From: Verrucomicrobia subdivision 3 bacterium UBA693
GTDB taxonomy: Bacteria > Verrucomicrobiota > Verrucomicrobiia > Limisphaerales > UBA8199
Direction of reading: 5' to 3'
Assembly (NCBI GenBank): GCA_002298785.1
Contig: DBMR01000014.1
Span: 26,740-90,739, forward strand
Length of the DNA stretch: 64,000 nucleotides
In this document: positions 34,361 through 42,934 of the stretch, one piece after another
How positions within the stretch are numbered: the first letter of the stretch is position 1
Layout: every line of letters starts with the position of its first letter
Program-made: the position numbers and the translations under genes
The notes under the pieces: model-generated
The model's input: only the letters and a program-made list of their open reading frames with translations
What the model was told of the DNA's origin: nothing
Database searches by the model: none

Positions 34361-34395
34361 TAGTGCAACCCCGAACCTGACCCCCAAGTTCCTCG

Positions 34396-34775
34396 CGCTT
34401 CCTTTGAGCGCCAGCGGCGCGGCATGATTATAGACCGGGATCCGATAATGCGCCACAAGCCCCAGTCGGGGCGGCATGAAGAACGCGGGGGTGGAACCAG
34501 GATGTTGTGGTGTGTTTTGCGCTCTTGAGTAGATTACCGAATTACCAGGATCGCTGCCTCACCTTGAAAGACCGTGCCGCTCCGATGGAGCTGGGAAAAG
34601 TGTGTTTTTAATTTGGAAACTATACACATGGCGCTCCCCCGGAGCTGGGGTAGAAAGAACCGCTTTCAATTCACCCCGTGCGCAGCGTTTCCCAACCCGC
34701 ACCTGCAAAAGCGAGCTTGGAAGCTCGCGCTCCGACTGCTCCTCTTCCACGTGGTCCGTGTGGTCCGTGGTAGTA
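34396..34775. repeat. 380-bp dispersed repeat, copy 2
   Basis: Same family and orientation as 31835-32215, about 85% identical, and it begins 34 nt outside the IS630 end. It ends in a GTGGTCCGTGTGGTCCGTGG tandem. Contains no gene. The 174 nt between it and the second leader copy hold nothing recognised. Confidence 0.85.
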
Positions 34776-34949
34776 CGTTCCCCGCCACGGTCGGCAGGGG
34801 GTGACCATTTTCTGCCGAACAACCCTCCGGCCCAGTGGCTTCGCCCACAACTTACCTCTATTCTGAAGGAGCTTTGGACGTGGTGGAAAACACCCCTCCC
34901 CCACGTGTGAACGGTAGCACGAAGGTGGCTTTAAACCTCCCGTTCTTAT

Positions 34950-35041
34950 TCGCTTAATCCTGCCTTAAGGATGGCTCAGGCATGATGGCGGCGATGAAAA
35001 GAAACATCGCCGTCACCGAGGCCAATTGGGAGCGCTGACTC
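34950..35041 (+). repeat. Duplicated leader with 18-codon reading frame, copy B
   Basis: Copy B of the 90-nt leader (see 31672). The frame at 34982-35038 codes MMAAMKRNIAVTEANWER and stops 4 nt before the ATG of the polyphosphate polymerase-like gene. Differences from copy A include a synonymous GCG/GCC and a Thr/Arg change. It may be a translated leader coupled to the downstream gene. Confidence 0.8.
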
Positions 35042-35042
35042 T

Positions 35043-35804
35043 ATGTCACCCTCCACCGACATTCGAGAGCAGCGGGAGTTCGCGTCCGAGATCAAATTTC
35101 TGGTCACCCCGGCGATTGCGGATCAAATCCGCGACTGGGCGCGCGGCCGGCTGGCTCCCGATCCCAACGCCACCAGTGAGGCCGGGGACGGCTACCAGAT
35201 CACCAGCCTGTACCTCGATACGGAGCATTTTGATGTGTTCCATCGCCGCGGCTCCTTCCGCCGCAGCAAATACCGCGTGCGCCGGTATGGCTTCAGCACG
35301 GCGGTGTTCCTCGAACGCAAGCTCAAGACTCGTGGTCTGCTGGCGAAACGCCGCTCCATCATTCACCTCAAAGAACTGGAACATCTGCACAGTGCCAAGC
35401 CGGGTCGAGGCTGGCCGGGCTATTGGTTTCATCGGCGCTTCCTGGCCAGGGTACTGAAGCCGGTCTGCCAGATTTCATACCACCGTACCGCGCGGGTGGC
35501 TATGAGTCAAAACGGCCCGATCCGGCTGACCCTGGACCGAAATCTCCGCGCCCTGCCCGTGGATCAACTGTGGTTCAGCCCCGAGGAAGGCACCCTGCTC
35601 TCCCCGGACCAGGTAATCCTCGAACTTAAGTTCCGCTGCGGATTGCCGGTCCTGTTCAAGGTCCTGGCCGAGGAATTCGCGTTGAACCAAACCCCGGTTT
35701 CCAAGTATCGCCTGGCCGTAACTGCCCTGGGCCTCGTGCCGGAGCTCGAAGGCGAGGAACCGACAACGATCACCCAAACAAAATCATTATGCCCGATTTC
35801 CTAA
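35043..35804 (+). CDS. VTC-domain polyphosphate polymerase-like protein
   Basis: A 253-residue VTC-type tunnel-fold protein of the CYTH/triphosphate superfamily. It shows an N-terminal basic strand (REFASEIKFLV, residues 10-20), TSLYLDTEHFDVF with the acidic pair, YRVRRYG, FLERKLK (the metal/phosphate-binding ExK motif), ARV and a final ILELKFRCGLP with a second ExK. Eukaryotic VTC4 makes polyphosphate from ATP; bacterial homologues next to DUF4956 and CotH genes are presumed to do likewise. The end overlaps the next gene by 16 nt. The start is set by the ATG following the duplicated leader. Confidence 0.9.
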   Translation: MSPSTDIREQREFASEIKFLVTPAIADQIRDWARGRLAPDPNATSEAGDGYQITSLYLDTEHFDVFHRRGSFRRSKYRVRRYGFSTAVFLERKLKTRGLLAKRRSIIHLKELEHLHSAKPGRGWPGYWFHRRFLARVLKPVCQISYHRTARVAMSQNGPIRLTLDRNLRALPVDQLWFSPEEGTLLSPDQVILELKFRCGLPVLFKVLAEEFALNQTPVSKYRLAVTALGLVPELEGEEPTTITQTKSLCPIS

Positions 35805-36475
35805 AAGCGCCGTTCGCCAATGGGCCGGAGGTGGCTCCGGTCGACGTGTTGGTGCGCCTGGTCTTTGCCCTGCTGCTGGGCGGAGGCGTCGCCGGGATTT
35901 ATCGGTGCACCCGCAAAAGCGCCGAGATCTCCTCGTCGTTTCCCGTCACCCTGGTGCTGCTCTCGGTGCTGATTGCCATGGTCACCCAGGTCATCGGCGA
36001 CAATGTGGCCCGCGCCTTCAGCCTGGTGGGCGCGCTCTCGATCGTGCGTTTCCGCACCGTCGTCCGCGACACCCAGGACACCGCATACGTGATCTTTGCC
36101 GTCGTCGTGGGCATGGCGGTCGGCGCCAGGAATCTCTGGGTCGGCTTTATCGGCATCGGCGTCGTGGGTTTGGCGGGGTGGCTGATGATGGCCCGGGCCC
36201 AGGTCTTCAGCGCCGCTCAACCCGCGTTTCTCCTGAGCCTGAGGGTCGCACTCGGACTCGATCTCGACAAACTCCTCGGCGGCACGTTCGATCTCCACCT
36301 CCAGGAACGTGAGCTCATGTCCGTCTCCACCGCCAAACAAGGCGTCTCGCTGGATGTCACCTATGAAACCCGGTTAAACCCGGATCGTTCGGCCGATGAA
36401 CTGGTGAAAGCTCTCAACCGCCTCGAAGGGGTGCAAAGCGTGAAACTGCAGCGACGCGACTTTGAACGGGACTGA
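35789..36475 (+). CDS. DUF4956 membrane protein
   Basis: A 228-residue protein with four hydrophobic segments (about residues 20-42, 52-70, 98-116 and 120-138). The conserved family stretch between the second and third (FSLVGALSIVRFRTVVRDTQDTAY) is a loop rich in Arg. A soluble C-terminal domain (about 155-228) looks like an ACT/MgtC-type regulatory fold. DUF4956 genes go with VTC polymerases and CotH proteins; a part in moving polyphosphate across the membrane is a reasonable inference. Translationally coupled to the VTC gene by a 16-nt overlap. Confidence 0.92.
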   Translation: MPDFLKAPFANGPEVAPVDVLVRLVFALLLGGGVAGIYRCTRKSAEISSSFPVTLVLLSVLIAMVTQVIGDNVARAFSLVGALSIVRFRTVVRDTQDTAYVIFAVVVGMAVGARNLWVGFIGIGVVGLAGWLMMARAQVFSAAQPAFLLSLRVALGLDLDKLLGGTFDLHLQERELMSVSTAKQGVSLDVTYETRLNPDRSADELVKALNRLEGVQSVKLQRRDFERD

Positions 36476-36519
36476 TTCCATGACTTCCAAACTGAAACCT
36501 GCTAGACAGAATTGACTTT

Positions 36520-38688
36520 ATGAAGATCCACAAACCGCAGCTCACCTCTTTGCTGCTGGCCGTAGCGCTGGGCCTGACCTTCTCCACCCTGGCCCAAACT
36601 CCCGACAATACACCGCAACGCGACGCCGGCCCACCCGCCGGTGACGACTTCCCGCCCGGCGAAACCCCGCCCGGCTTCGACGGACCGCCCCCGCCGTTTG
36701 GGCCCGGTGGTTTTGGCCCTGGAGGTCCCGGTGGCATGATGCAACGGGAAACCAAGTTGTTGAAGAAATTTGACCTGAACGGCGATAAACACCTCAACGC
36801 CGAAGAGCGCAAAGCCGCCCGCGAGTTTCTCCGCCAGCAAGGCACGAACCGGGGCCCGGGCGGTCCCGGTGGGCGTCGTGGCGGCCCGGGGTTCGGCGGA
36901 CGCGGCGAGAATTCAGAAACCCCGCAACCCGGAAAGAAGCTGACCCCTGCCGAGGTCAAATCGTTCAAGAACGAACCTCTTTACGACGCTCAGACCGTGC
37001 GCACGTTCTTCCTGGAGTTCGAGGAAGCGGATTGGGAAAAGGAACTGGCGGAATTCAAGAACACGGATATCGAGGTCCCCGCCAAACTCACCGTCGACGG
37101 CAAGTCCTACGCCGATGTGGGCGTGCATTTCCACGGCATGTCCTCCTTCATGATGGTCGGAGAGGGGCAAAAACGCTCGCTGGTGTTAACCATGGACCTG
37201 GTCCACCTCGACCAGCAACTGGGCGGCTATCGCAAACTCAATCTCCTCAATTCCCATGAAGATCCTTCGTTCCTGCGAACGGTGTTGTCGCTGGAAGTCG
37301 CCCGGGATTATCTCCCGGCGCCCAAAGCCAACTTCGTGCGAGTGGTGATCAACGGCGAGTGCTGGGGAATCTACGTCAACCAGCAACATTTCAACAAAGA
37401 GCTGGTGAAGGAGTCCTTCGGATCGAGCAAAGGCGCCCGCTGGAAAGTGCCCGGCAGCCCCAATGGCCGCGGCGGACTCAGTTACCTGGGCGAGGAGGTC
37501 GCCGCCTACCAGCGCATCTACGAGATCAAATCCAAAAACGAACCCAAACCGTGGCAGGACCTGATCCACCTCTGCAAACTGCTGAATGAAACCCCGTCGG
37601 ACCAACTCGAACAGACGCTGGCGCCGATTCTCGACCTGGACGGTGTCCTGAAGTTTTTGGCCTGGGAAAACGTCCTGGCGAACGGCGACGGTTTCTATAC
37701 GCGCGCCAGCGACTACGACCTTTACGAAGACGAGAAAGGCAAGTTCCACATCGTTCCTTACGATGCCAATGAAACATTCAGTTCCGGCGGCGGCCCCGGC
37801 GGGCCAGGTGGGCCCGGCGGTCCTGGAGGATTTGGTCCGGGAATGTTCCTGGCCCCGCAGATCCTCCAACAGGCCGGCAAGGACAACGACGGCGAGTTGA
37901 CTCGGGAGGAATTTGTTGCCGTGGCCAACGTCTGGTACGACAAACTCGACCCGGAAAAGGCCGGGAGCCTGAACCGGGAACAGTTCCTCGCGAAGGCCGG
38001 TGAATTGCTGCCCCCGCCTCCCGGCAGGGAAGGCTTTGCTCCCGGTCGCGGACCGCAAGGACGCGGACGAGGCGGCTTTGGTCCGGCGAACTTCCTGGGA
38101 CCGGTATTGTTCAACGCGTTCGACCTGGATAAGAACGGATCGGTGACTCGCACCGAGATGAAAGACACGTTCACCAAGTGGTTTAGTGCCTGGGACACAG
38201 CCAAACGCGGCCGGCTGAACGAAATGAACTTGCGCGCCGGGCTCAGCTCCGTTCTGCCCAGACCAAACTTCGGCGGACCAGGCGGACCAGGCGGACCAGG
38301 CGGACCAGGCGGACCAGGTCGGATGGGGCCGGGTGGAGGCGGGGTTCAACTCGACCCGTTGGTTGGGCTAAACGATTCCAGCAAACCGCTGTTGTCGAAA
38401 CTCCTGGCCGTACCGGCGCTGCGCACCCGCTACCTGGGCTACGTGCGCAGTATCGCCGAGAAATGGCTCGATTGGAACAAACTCGGCCCGCTGGCAAAGC
38501 AGTATCACGAGCTGATCGCGGAGGACGTCAAGGCCGACACGCGCAAATTGGACAGCTTCGAAGCCTTCCAGCGCAGCCTTGGTGGAGAGTCGACGACTGC
38601 CGGTCGCGATGAGAGCTTGAAAAACTTTGCCGACAAACGCCGGGCGTTTCTCTTGAATCACGCTGAGGTGAAGCGAGCCGCGCAATAA
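36520..38688 (+). CDS. Secreted CotH-family protein with EF-hands
   Basis: A 722-residue exported protein with signal peptide (about residues 1-25). A Pro/Gly-rich segment (30-75), an EF-hand loop DLNGDKHLNAEE (85-96), another Gly/Pro/Arg stretch and then the CotH domain follow (about 155-430: ADVGVHFHGMSSF; LNLLNSHEDPSFLRTVLSLE; VVINGECWGIYVNQQ; NGDGFY; DYDLYEDEKGKFHIVPYDANE). Two further EF-hand-like loops (DNDGELTREE, DLDKNGSVTRTE) lie in the C-terminal third between Gly/Pro blocks. CotH is a protein kinase-like fold. With VTC and DUF4956 upstream it may act on exported phosphate polymers or spore-coat-like surface proteins. Calcium control is suggested by the EF-hands. Confidence 0.9.
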   Translation: MKIHKPQLTSLLLAVALGLTFSTLAQTPDNTPQRDAGPPAGDDFPPGETPPGFDGPPPPFGPGGFGPGGPGGMMQRETKLLKKFDLNGDKHLNAEERKAAREFLRQQGTNRGPGGPGGRRGGPGFGGRGENSETPQPGKKLTPAEVKSFKNEPLYDAQTVRTFFLEFEEADWEKELAEFKNTDIEVPAKLTVDGKSYADVGVHFHGMSSFMMVGEGQKRSLVLTMDLVHLDQQLGGYRKLNLLNSHEDPSFLRTVLSLEVARDYLPAPKANFVRVVINGECWGIYVNQQHFNKELVKESFGSSKGARWKVPGSPNGRGGLSYLGEEVAAYQRIYEIKSKNEPKPWQDLIHLCKLLNETPSDQLEQTLAPILDLDGVLKFLAWENVLANGDGFYTRASDYDLYEDEKGKFHIVPYDANETFSSGGGPGGPGGPGGPGGFGPGMFLAPQILQQAGKDNDGELTREEFVAVANVWYDKLDPEKAGSLNREQFLAKAGELLPPPPGREGFAPGRGPQGRGRGGFGPANFLGPVLFNAFDLDKNGSVTRTEMKDTFTKWFSAWDTAKRGRLNEMNLRAGLSSVLPRPNFGGPGGPGGPGGPGGPGRMGPGGGGVQLDPLVGLNDSSKPLLSKLLAVPALRTRYLGYVRSIAEKWLDWNKLGPLAKQYHELIAEDVKADTRKLDSFEAFQRSLGGESTTAGRDESLKNFADKRRAFLLNHAEVKRAAQ

Positions 38689-38781
38689 AGGCCCGTCGCG
38701 CGTGGACCGCCGGTAAGAACCCTTGGCCACTGACGCCAGTAGGGTGCTCGTGTCGAGACCACCGCACCGGGATCCATCAGG

Positions 38782-39492
38782 CTACCGTCCGAGATCGGCG
38801 CCGGTCAGTCCGCCGATGGTCCAGTCAAAATTGTAGCTGGGTTTACCACCGGCGTTGATCGGAGCGTCCAACTGCCGATAGGACGCAAACTGCGAGTGGC
38901 CGTCCACGAAAAGCAAGGACATCCCCTTGCGTCCGTGGCCGCCCGTGGCGGTTTCCATGTAAATATCAAACGCCGTGTTGGGATTGCTGGCGAAGCACGG
39001 GGAGAGGGCTTTCCGCGTCGGATAGCGGACCTCGGAGACCTTTCTCGTGGTGATCGCCGACCCGGCGTCATTCATGTAGAAATTGAAGTAGTAATAGTAG
39101 GAGCTGGGGAACAACAATTGGTTGGTCGTAATGCCGGCGCCGCCGCCATTGCGGATTACCCATTCAAAATTGAAGCCCCAGCCCCGGTCGGCGGGACAAC
39201 GGAAAAACGCCCGGTTGTTCGTGCTAATGTAGGGATCATACAATTTGAGCAGGTCCACAAATGGCATCTGCGGCCAGCCACGCCCGGAGTTGGCAAACCG
39301 ATCCTGGTTATCGTTGTTATACAACAGGGTGGTCACGCCCAACTGTTTCAGATTGGAAAGGCAGTTGGCCAGGTAAGCCTTCTCTTTGGCCCTGGCCAGG
39401 GCCGGCAGCAACATCGCGGCGAGGATCGCAATGATCGCGATCACCACCAGCAGTTCGATGAGCGTGAACGCACCGATTTTTCGCTGTTTCAT
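38782..39492 (-). CDS. Type II secretion-like pseudopilin (DG-H)
   Basis: A 236-residue protein with the prepilin site GAFTLIELLVVIAIIAILAA (residues 8-27), the helical AKEKAYLANCLSNLKQLG continuation, and the MSLLFVDGHSQF signature near residue 195. It has the same architecture as the gene at 7796. It follows another copy transcribed in the same direction, 42 nt downstream, so the two may be co-transcribed. Confidence 0.92.
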   Translation of the reverse strand: MKQRKIGAFTLIELLVVIAIIAILAAMLLPALARAKEKAYLANCLSNLKQLGVTTLLYNNDNQDRFANSGRGWPQMPFVDLLKLYDPYISTNNRAFFRCPADRGWGFNFEWVIRNGGGAGITTNQLLFPSSYYYYFNFYMNDAGSAITTRKVSEVRYPTRKALSPCFASNPNTAFDIYMETATGGHGRKGMSLLFVDGHSQFASYRQLDAPINAGGKPSYNFDWTIGGLTGADLGR

Positions 39493-39534
39493 GGTTAAAG
39501 GTCTTCGAACCCTTCGGCTCAGTTCCGCGCGGAG

Positions 39535-40356
39535 TCAACGATGATCCCGGGCCCAAAGCGCCGCTTCATTCTGGCGCGGATACTGATAACCCGCTTTGCT
39601 GTTCTTCATCGCTTCCGAGTGCCCGTCGAAAAAACCAAAATTGCAGCGTTTATTGTGCCGCGGCAAAGAACGGGAATCTCCTGAGGCAAAGTCGCCGTCG
39701 CTCGGCACCCGGAAATAGCTCACCCCGCCACCGAACATCCGCATCGAAGCGGCGTCCCAAGCGATATCCGCCTGCCAAAGATCAGGATTGAGTGCCCGGG
39801 TCTGGACCGTCACTGCGCCGGCGTCAGCGAACAGAAATGCGGCACTGGGCTTGGCCACCATGCTTTCTTTGATAAGTTGCGGGCTCGTGGTGGTGGCCAG
39901 CACGGTTACCGCAAACTCAGGGTGGCTCATGCCAATGCCCAGCGTGTTGTTGGTGCTCTGCGAGCCGCCCACGCCTTTGCTGGCCAGGAACATCATCGAC
40001 GGACAGTCATAAATCTTTGAGTTCTGCGCGTATTTTCCCAGACGCAACGCATCCTCCCAAAAGAGACCGTTGGCGTTCTGCACTACGAAGGTGGCCGCGT
40101 CGTAGACCCAGTTCTCGAAGACCGGGTTGCCCGGCTGCCGCCACAGCGGCATGAGAGTCCCGCGATGGTCGTCGATATACATCCGCGTGGCCTTGCCTAT
40201 CTGCGCGATGTTGCTCAGGCAACTGATAGCCTTGGCCTTTTCTTTCGCTTTGTTCAATGCCGGCAGCAGCATCGCCGCCAGGATGGCAATGATCGCGATG
40301 ACCACCAGCAACTCGATCAAAGTGAAGCCGGATGGCCGTTCTCTGCGCTGTTTCAT
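39535..40356 (-). CDS. Type II secretion-like pseudopilin (DG-H)
   Basis: A 273-residue protein with SGFTLIELLVVIAIIAILAA (residues 10-29), KAKEKAKAISCLSNIAQIGKA, and the CNFGFFDGHSEAM signature near residue 245. It is the first gene of a leftward pair with the copy at 38782. The soluble domains of the two are only distantly alike, which argues for old divergence rather than recent tandem duplication. Its promoter region overlaps that of the rightward DUF1648 gene. Confidence 0.92.
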   Translation of the reverse strand: MKQRRERPSGFTLIELLVVIAIIAILAAMLLPALNKAKEKAKAISCLSNIAQIGKATRMYIDDHRGTLMPLWRQPGNPVFENWVYDAATFVVQNANGLFWEDALRLGKYAQNSKIYDCPSMMFLASKGVGGSQSTNNTLGIGMSHPEFAVTVLATTTSPQLIKESMVAKPSAAFLFADAGAVTVQTRALNPDLWQADIAWDAASMRMFGGGVSYFRVPSDGDFASGDSRSLPRHNKRCNFGFFDGHSEAMKNSKAGYQYPRQNEAALWARDHR

Positions 40357-40472
40357 ACGGGCGTGCTAGCGGTAAATTGCTCCACTCGGTCCTGATAGGC
40401 AATGGCTTTCAGGCGTTTTTCGATTCTCATTCCACCTGCCGCCGCATTGGAGTAGGCTGGCAGTGGATCATT

Positions 40473-40979
40473 ATGAAATCCTGGCATATTCCGGCGATTG
40501 TGTATGGCACTCTGGCTATCTGTTTCCTGGGATTCGTCGCCGCCTCAGCCTCACTTCTGCCGGCGGGAACTGTCGCCACGCACTTCAACGGCGCCGGCCA
40601 GGCCGACGGCTGGATGTCACGCGATTCCTACCTCCTGTTCATCGCCGCCATGGGCCTGGGACTATCGTTGTTCATGATCGGCATCATGTACGCATGCAGC
40701 TTCTTCCCCGACCGGTGGGTTAACCTCCCTTACAAGCAGTATTGGCTCGCACCCCCACAACGGGCCAGTTCCTACGCGTTTCTCTTCGCCCACTCGTTTT
40801 GGCTGGCCAGCCTCATCCTCCTCCTCATGGCCGGAATGCATTACCTGACCATCCTGGCCAACCGCGTTACCCCCTCCCATCTCCCGGGCGTGCTCTCCAT
40901 CAGCTTGCTGGTGGGTTTCCTGCTCGGTATCGGGGTCTGGTGCCTGGCTTTGTTCCTGCGCTTCCGCAAGCCTACGTGA
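40473..40979 (+). CDS. DUF1648-domain membrane protein
   Basis: A 168-residue protein with four hydrophobic segments (about residues 8-28, 55-76, 107-127 and 140-162). Between the first two lies LPAGTVATHFNGAGQADGWMSR, the DUF1648 signature found at the N-terminus of SdpI-like immunity/regulator proteins. It may be a small membrane sensor or immunity-type protein; no partner is visible. Its stop overlaps the GTG of the transporter gene downstream (GTGA), so the two are coupled. Confidence 0.85.
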   Translation: MKSWHIPAIVYGTLAICFLGFVAASASLLPAGTVATHFNGAGQADGWMSRDSYLLFIAAMGLGLSLFMIGIMYACSFFPDRWVNLPYKQYWLAPPQRASSYAFLFAHSFWLASLILLLMAGMHYLTILANRVTPSHLPGVLSISLLVGFLLGIGVWCLALFLRFRKPT

Positions 40980-41926
40980 GTGGCGGGCGGCCATTTCTGA
41001 GCACCGCCTGTGGGCTGGGAGCAATTCTGCTCTGGAGCACCACCTTCGCCATCGCGCGCAGCCTGTCCGAACAGGTCGGCCCGGTCACCGCCGGCGCCGC
41101 GGTTTACTTGATCGGCGGTCTCCTCTGCGCGTTCCGGTTGTTCGCCGCAGGCAACCCTTTGGCCCGACTGCGCAGTCTGCCTCGCTCCGTCGTGTTTGGA
41201 TGCGGATCGCTGTTCGTCTTTTATCCGGTGGCCATTTACCTCGCTGTGGGGTTGGCCCGGGACAGGGCCCAACTGCTGGAAATCGCCCTGGTCAATTATC
41301 TCTGGCCCGCCCTGACCATTCTATTCTCTCTGCCAATTTTGAAACAACGAGCCAGCTTTTGGCTGATCCCCGGCTCCGCGCTTTCTTTGACCGGCGTGCT
41401 GTTCGTGATGACTCCGAAAGCCCAACTCTCGTGGGACTCTTTCTGCCAGCACCTGCAAACCAACCCCGCTCCTTACACTCTCGCCCTGGCCGCCGCTGTC
41501 GCCTGGGGGCTTTACTCGAACCTCGCCCGGCGTTGGTCGAATCCGGAGAGCGGCGGCGCGGTCGAGTTCTTCATTCCGGCTACCGGTCTGGCTTTATTGG
41601 CACTGCGCCTCCTCGTACGCGAATCGGGTAACTGGACCCCTCGAGCGCTCGGTGAAGCTGCGGTGCTGGCGGGTATCACCGCCATATCCTACGTCCTGTG
41701 GGAAGTGGCAATGCGAAAGGGCAATCTGCTGCTGGTAGTGGCCAGTTCTTATTTCACACCGTTGCTCTCAACGCTGGTAAGCGTCCTCTACCTCAAGGTT
41801 TCACCCGGCCCCAGGCTTTGGATCGGCAGCTTCCTCCTCGTGCTCGGCTCGCTGTTAAGCTGGCGCTCGGTTTCAGAGCGCACAACTGCGGCGCCAGAGA
41901 CCACTCCCAAGCCATCCTCAAGATGA
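40976..41926 (+). CDS. EamA/DMT-family transporter, YddG-like
   Basis: A 316-residue protein with ten hydrophobic segments in two EamA repeats. Stretches such as GLGAILLWSTTFAIARSLSE, EIALVNYLWPALTILFSLPI and SYVLWEVAMRKGNLLLVVAS resemble YddG, the aromatic amino-acid exporter. The start is the GTG at 40976, overlapping the upstream stop by 4 nt; longer in-frame readings fall inside the DUF1648 gene. Probably exports small amphipathic metabolites. The exact substrate is unknown. Confidence 0.88.
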   Translation: MSGGRPFLSTACGLGAILLWSTTFAIARSLSEQVGPVTAGAAVYLIGGLLCAFRLFAAGNPLARLRSLPRSVVFGCGSLFVFYPVAIYLAVGLARDRAQLLEIALVNYLWPALTILFSLPILKQRASFWLIPGSALSLTGVLFVMTPKAQLSWDSFCQHLQTNPAPYTLALAAAVAWGLYSNLARRWSNPESGGAVEFFIPATGLALLALRLLVRESGNWTPRALGEAAVLAGITAISYVLWEVAMRKGNLLLVVASSYFTPLLSTLVSVLYLKVSPGPRLWIGSFLLVLGSLLSWRSVSERTTAAPETTPKPSSR

Positions 41927-42041
41927 GAGAGCCCTGCCAGCACGAGTCTCTCGGCCTGCGGGAATAGACTCGAGTAGGGTGGCCCTTCTCACTGAATCCC
42001 TGACCACCACGGCCCGCGCAGCTCCAGAAACGGATCTGCGT

Positions 42042-42281
42042 TTAAGCCGGGCCTTGTTTTCCGGGTGCTGGAGGCGGGAGGGTCGTCTGTGAACGCGGCG
42101 GCGGCACAAAGGTCGCCCAGGTCTTGCCCGACTCAGGTTGGTAGGCGGCGGTCTGCCCTGGCGCCGGAGGGACGCGGATCAGGACGTTGCACGTCGGACA
42201 TTGGATTTCCCGGCCGGAAAGTTTCTCGTTGCAGGAGAGGTGCTGCTGACAGTGCGGACAACTGAACTTGAAATGGCCCAT
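42042..42281 (-). CDS. Small zinc-ribbon protein
   Basis: A 79-residue protein with an N-terminal zinc ribbon of two CxxC knuckles (SCPHCQQHLSC and QCPTCNVLIRVP, residues 8-38) and a Pro/Gln-rich tail. The same N-terminal module appears at the head of many membrane proteins in Verrucomicrobia and Planctomycetes. Here the remainder is only a short disordered tail. Possibly a nucleic-acid or protein adaptor. Confidence 0.8.
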   Translation of the reverse strand: MGHFKFSCPHCQQHLSCNEKLSGREIQCPTCNVLIRVPPAPGQTAAYQPESGKTWATFVPPPRSQTTLPPPAPGKQGPA

Positions 42282-42464
42282 GGTCGTATACCTTTCTGAA
42301 TTTCCCGATGTCCCATGACCATACCAGATTCAGCCATTGATTACAATGCGTGATTCAGCCGTGGAGTCGCGTCGCTGAACGCCGCCTGTCGCCCCCGAGG
42401 CACCACCAACCTCCGAGGGGCAAATTGATCCCTCTCACGTCATCCGGTGATGGTGCTGGTAAAG

Positions 42465-42899
42465 TTAAGCCTGGTCGAAGTTTTCCTTGATTACTCCAGC
42501 CAATTCAGTGAGCAGCCGATCAGCCTGTCCGCTGTAGGACGATCCATGCATGACCGCCAGCGTTTCGGGCTTCAGTGCGGCGAGGGAGCGCAGGACGCCT
42601 TCGGTCTGGCGCGTGTACGGCATGTAACCGGCCAGCGGCCCTTGCTTCATTTGTTGCATCGCCTGCCGCGTCGGACCGATCAAGTCCGACGTGGTAACGG
42701 CTTCGACGTTGCCGAAGTGGTGAAAGAGGTCGGAGCAGAAAAGGGTCTTGCGAGTCTCCTCAAACAGGACGCCTGCATCCCACCCATGCCTGCAAATCAT
42801 GCAGACCGTATCTGCAACGATTGGTCTAACGGAGTGCAGCCGCGCCCGGTCAAAAGTGACAGAATACGAAGATGGTGGTCCGTCGGCGCCGATTGCCAC
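42465..42899 (-). pseudogene. C-terminal fragment of an MBL-fold (flavodiiron-like) hydrolase
   Basis: A 144-residue frame. From about residue 40 it reads like the end of an MBL-fold metallo-hydrolase: GWDAGVLFEETRKTLFCSDLF (metal-site Asp), then LAALKPETLAVMHGSSYSGQ (metal-site His) and a final helix. The N-terminal domain with the HxHxDH motif is absent, and the first 40 residues have no family likeness. It is therefore a truncated remnant. The intact protein would be about 250 residues. Confidence 0.6.
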
Positions 42900-42934
42900 G
42901 AGTTGATCTTCCGCACCTTATAAGGAGAAACCTG

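Larger units (their letters stand above)
33267..34362 (-). mobile_element. IS630-family insertion sequence, about 1.1 kb
   Basis: Bounded by TA dinucleotides at 33267-33268 and 34361-34362, the usual target of this family. Terminal inverted repeats of about 22 bp (33269-33290 and 34339-34360) share the core CGCATAATATAG, with five transitions over 24 positions. It codes a two-frame DDE transposase on the minus strand with an A-tract slippery site between the frames. Both ends and both frames look intact. Confidence 0.9.

Noticed and set aside
38265..38325. Tandem GGCGGACCA array as a CRISPR or satellite
   Set aside because: It encodes in-frame Gly-Gly-Pro repeats of the CotH protein; no spacers.
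37186..38349. 387-residue minus-strand frame
   Set aside because: Antisense shadow of the CotH gene; its repeats mirror the Gly/Pro blocks.
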